Part shown: positions 63,199 through 64,000 of the stretch, in pieces
Layout: every line of letters starts with the position of its first letter
Numbering within the stretch: position 1 is the stretch's first letter
Origin: Paracyclopina nana
Lineage: Eukaryota > Arthropoda > Copepoda > Cyclopoida > Cyclopettidae
Length of the DNA stretch: 64,000 nt
Direction: 5' to 3'
Assembly (NCBI GenBank): GCA_019096065.1
Contig: JAGUCH010000005.1
Span: 5,766,001-5,830,000 of the forward strand
The notes under the pieces: generated by a model
Told to the model about the DNA's origin: nothing
The model's database searches: none
The model's input: only the letters and a program-made list of their open reading frames with translations
Program-made: the position numbers and the translations under genes

Positions 63199-64000
63199 AT
63201 GGACAACAGTCGCAAACATGACAGCATCGGTACGAAAGCACACCGCACAGCCTCAGCCTCGGATCAACCTACTGCCACCACCAACGCCACCGCCGCTGCT
63301 GCAGCCTCGGAGGCCGCCAGCAACAACAACGGAATGCTGCCCACACAAACCACCGTCTCCATCAGCGTGGCCATACAGCAGCCAGCCTCCGCGGAAGCGG
63401 CGCAGCCTCCGGCAGCGGCCTCCATGGCCTCCACCTCCACGGCCGTCGTCCTCGCGACACCCACATCGATCGCGTTGTGCAGCGGCCAGCCCGTCACGAA
63501 CAGCAGTGGGACTGCACCTCCACCTGCGTCTGCACCTCCCGGAGGACCGGTTATGGCAGGTGCGGCTAGCGGCCTCCTCGCGGCCGCCATGCCGACCTCC
63601 ACGAGCTCCAGCAAGACCGTGCAAAGGCCAGCAGTCTTTGACAAGGTACGACATGCTGGCAAAAATGCTTGCTATGCGGCCTGATTCAATTAGTCTACTC
63701 CTTGCAGCTTGAGAGCCTCGTCCAGGATATGCAAGACAAAGTTCACGGCGTGCCCGTTCGACACCAGAAAGTTTTCCTCACTTCGATCCCCTTCGCATTT
63801 ATGGGTAAGAAGGCTAGATTTAGCATATCTTTAAGGGTCGTGCCGCGCCGCCCGGCCTAATTGAACTTGTGGGACAGCGCCCTCTGGAATTTTGCTCATG
63901 CAAAAATGATAGAGGGCGCTGCTGATGTCGGAATACAGAAGCAGACCCAGCACGACCGTCATAATGTAATTATTTGTGGTATTTCAGGCTACGACCTCAT
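63199..64000 (+). CDS. R7-family RGS protein, 5' exons (DEP domain start), runs off the edge
   Basis: Exons 63199-63645, 63708-63804 and 63988-64000 (continuing past the window) join in frame. The first exon is a 149-residue Ala/Ser/Thr/Pro-rich extension starting MDNSRKHDSIGTKAHR and ending in AVFDK. The second gives LESLVQDMQDKVHGVPVRHQ and KVFLTSIPFAFMG and the third YDL, which is the start of the DEP domain of R7 RGS proteins (RGS6/7/9/11, EAT-16/EGL-10 type). These bind G-beta-5 and membrane anchors and speed GTP hydrolysis on Gi/o alpha subunits in neurons. The GGL and RGS domains lie beyond the window. The long low-complexity N-terminus is atypical. Confidence 0.8.
63875..63921. repeat. 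47-bp hairpin in RGS intron
   Basis: Arms cagcgccctct (63875-63885) and agagggcgctg (63911-63921) are perfect reverse complements. The loop is itself partly self-complementary (attttgc / gcaaaaat). It lies in the intron 63805-63987. Confidence 0.7.

Overview
This looks like a nuclear genome segment from an invertebrate bilaterian, most probably an arthropod or another ecdysozoan (low confidence below that level). The reasons are spliced genes with GT-AG introns and animal-specific families: a Bruno/CELF RNA-binding protein, an unplugged/Gbx homeobox gene, LASP, neuronal-type synaptobrevins with a proline-rich luminal tail, PICK1, a Cys-loop channel and an R7-type RGS protein. All exon joins below were made by hand from GT/AG (twice GC/AG) sites and codon phase. 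They are predictions, but nearly all joins keep frame and restore family motifs.

Layout. 1-42 kb is a compact host-gene block, mostly on the minus strand: CELF 3' part (1.2-3.1 kb), DPP8/9 (5.4-10.4), KIF28/KLP-6-like kinesin (11.4-16.8), PICK1 (+, 17.7-19.8), unplugged/Gbx (+, 20.9-23.1), two tandem synaptobrevins (23.2-25.1), LASP (26.2-28.1), TMEM192 (28.8-30.1), PA2G4/EBP1 (30.3-32.0), a BTB-like/C2H2 zinc-finger gene (32.7-34.6), an unrecognised nuclear-looking protein (35.0-36.3) and an orphan Cys-loop channel (36.6-42.2). Several introns carry copies of one short dispersed repeat whose ends hold an AGATGGCGC-type motif.

43-61 kb is mobile and repeat DNA. First comes an apparently complete 8,200-bp DNA transposon (43080-51279) with perfect 16-bp terminal inverted repeats, a TA target duplication and two divergently transcribed intact genes: a DDE-type transposase like CACTA/Mirage/Chapaev (CMC) elements, and an eight-exon companion gene. 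Second comes a separate 8,192-bp unit (52980-61171) bounded by perfect 50-bp inverted repeats. It has no recognisable transposase but carries three unrelated tandem arrays: a 21-bp array, a 172/164-bp satellite of 20 units, and a 71-bp array.

61-64 kb returns to host sequence: a GC-rich upstream region and the 5' exons of an R7-family RGS gene, which runs off the right edge.

Functionally, several host genes are neuronal or synaptic (synaptobrevins, PICK1, Cys-loop channel, R7 RGS, KIF28-like kinesin). The sequence gives no evidence of co-regulation, and animal genes are not normally in operons. The most unusual content is the pair of approximately 8.2-kb elements and the satellites held inside the second one.
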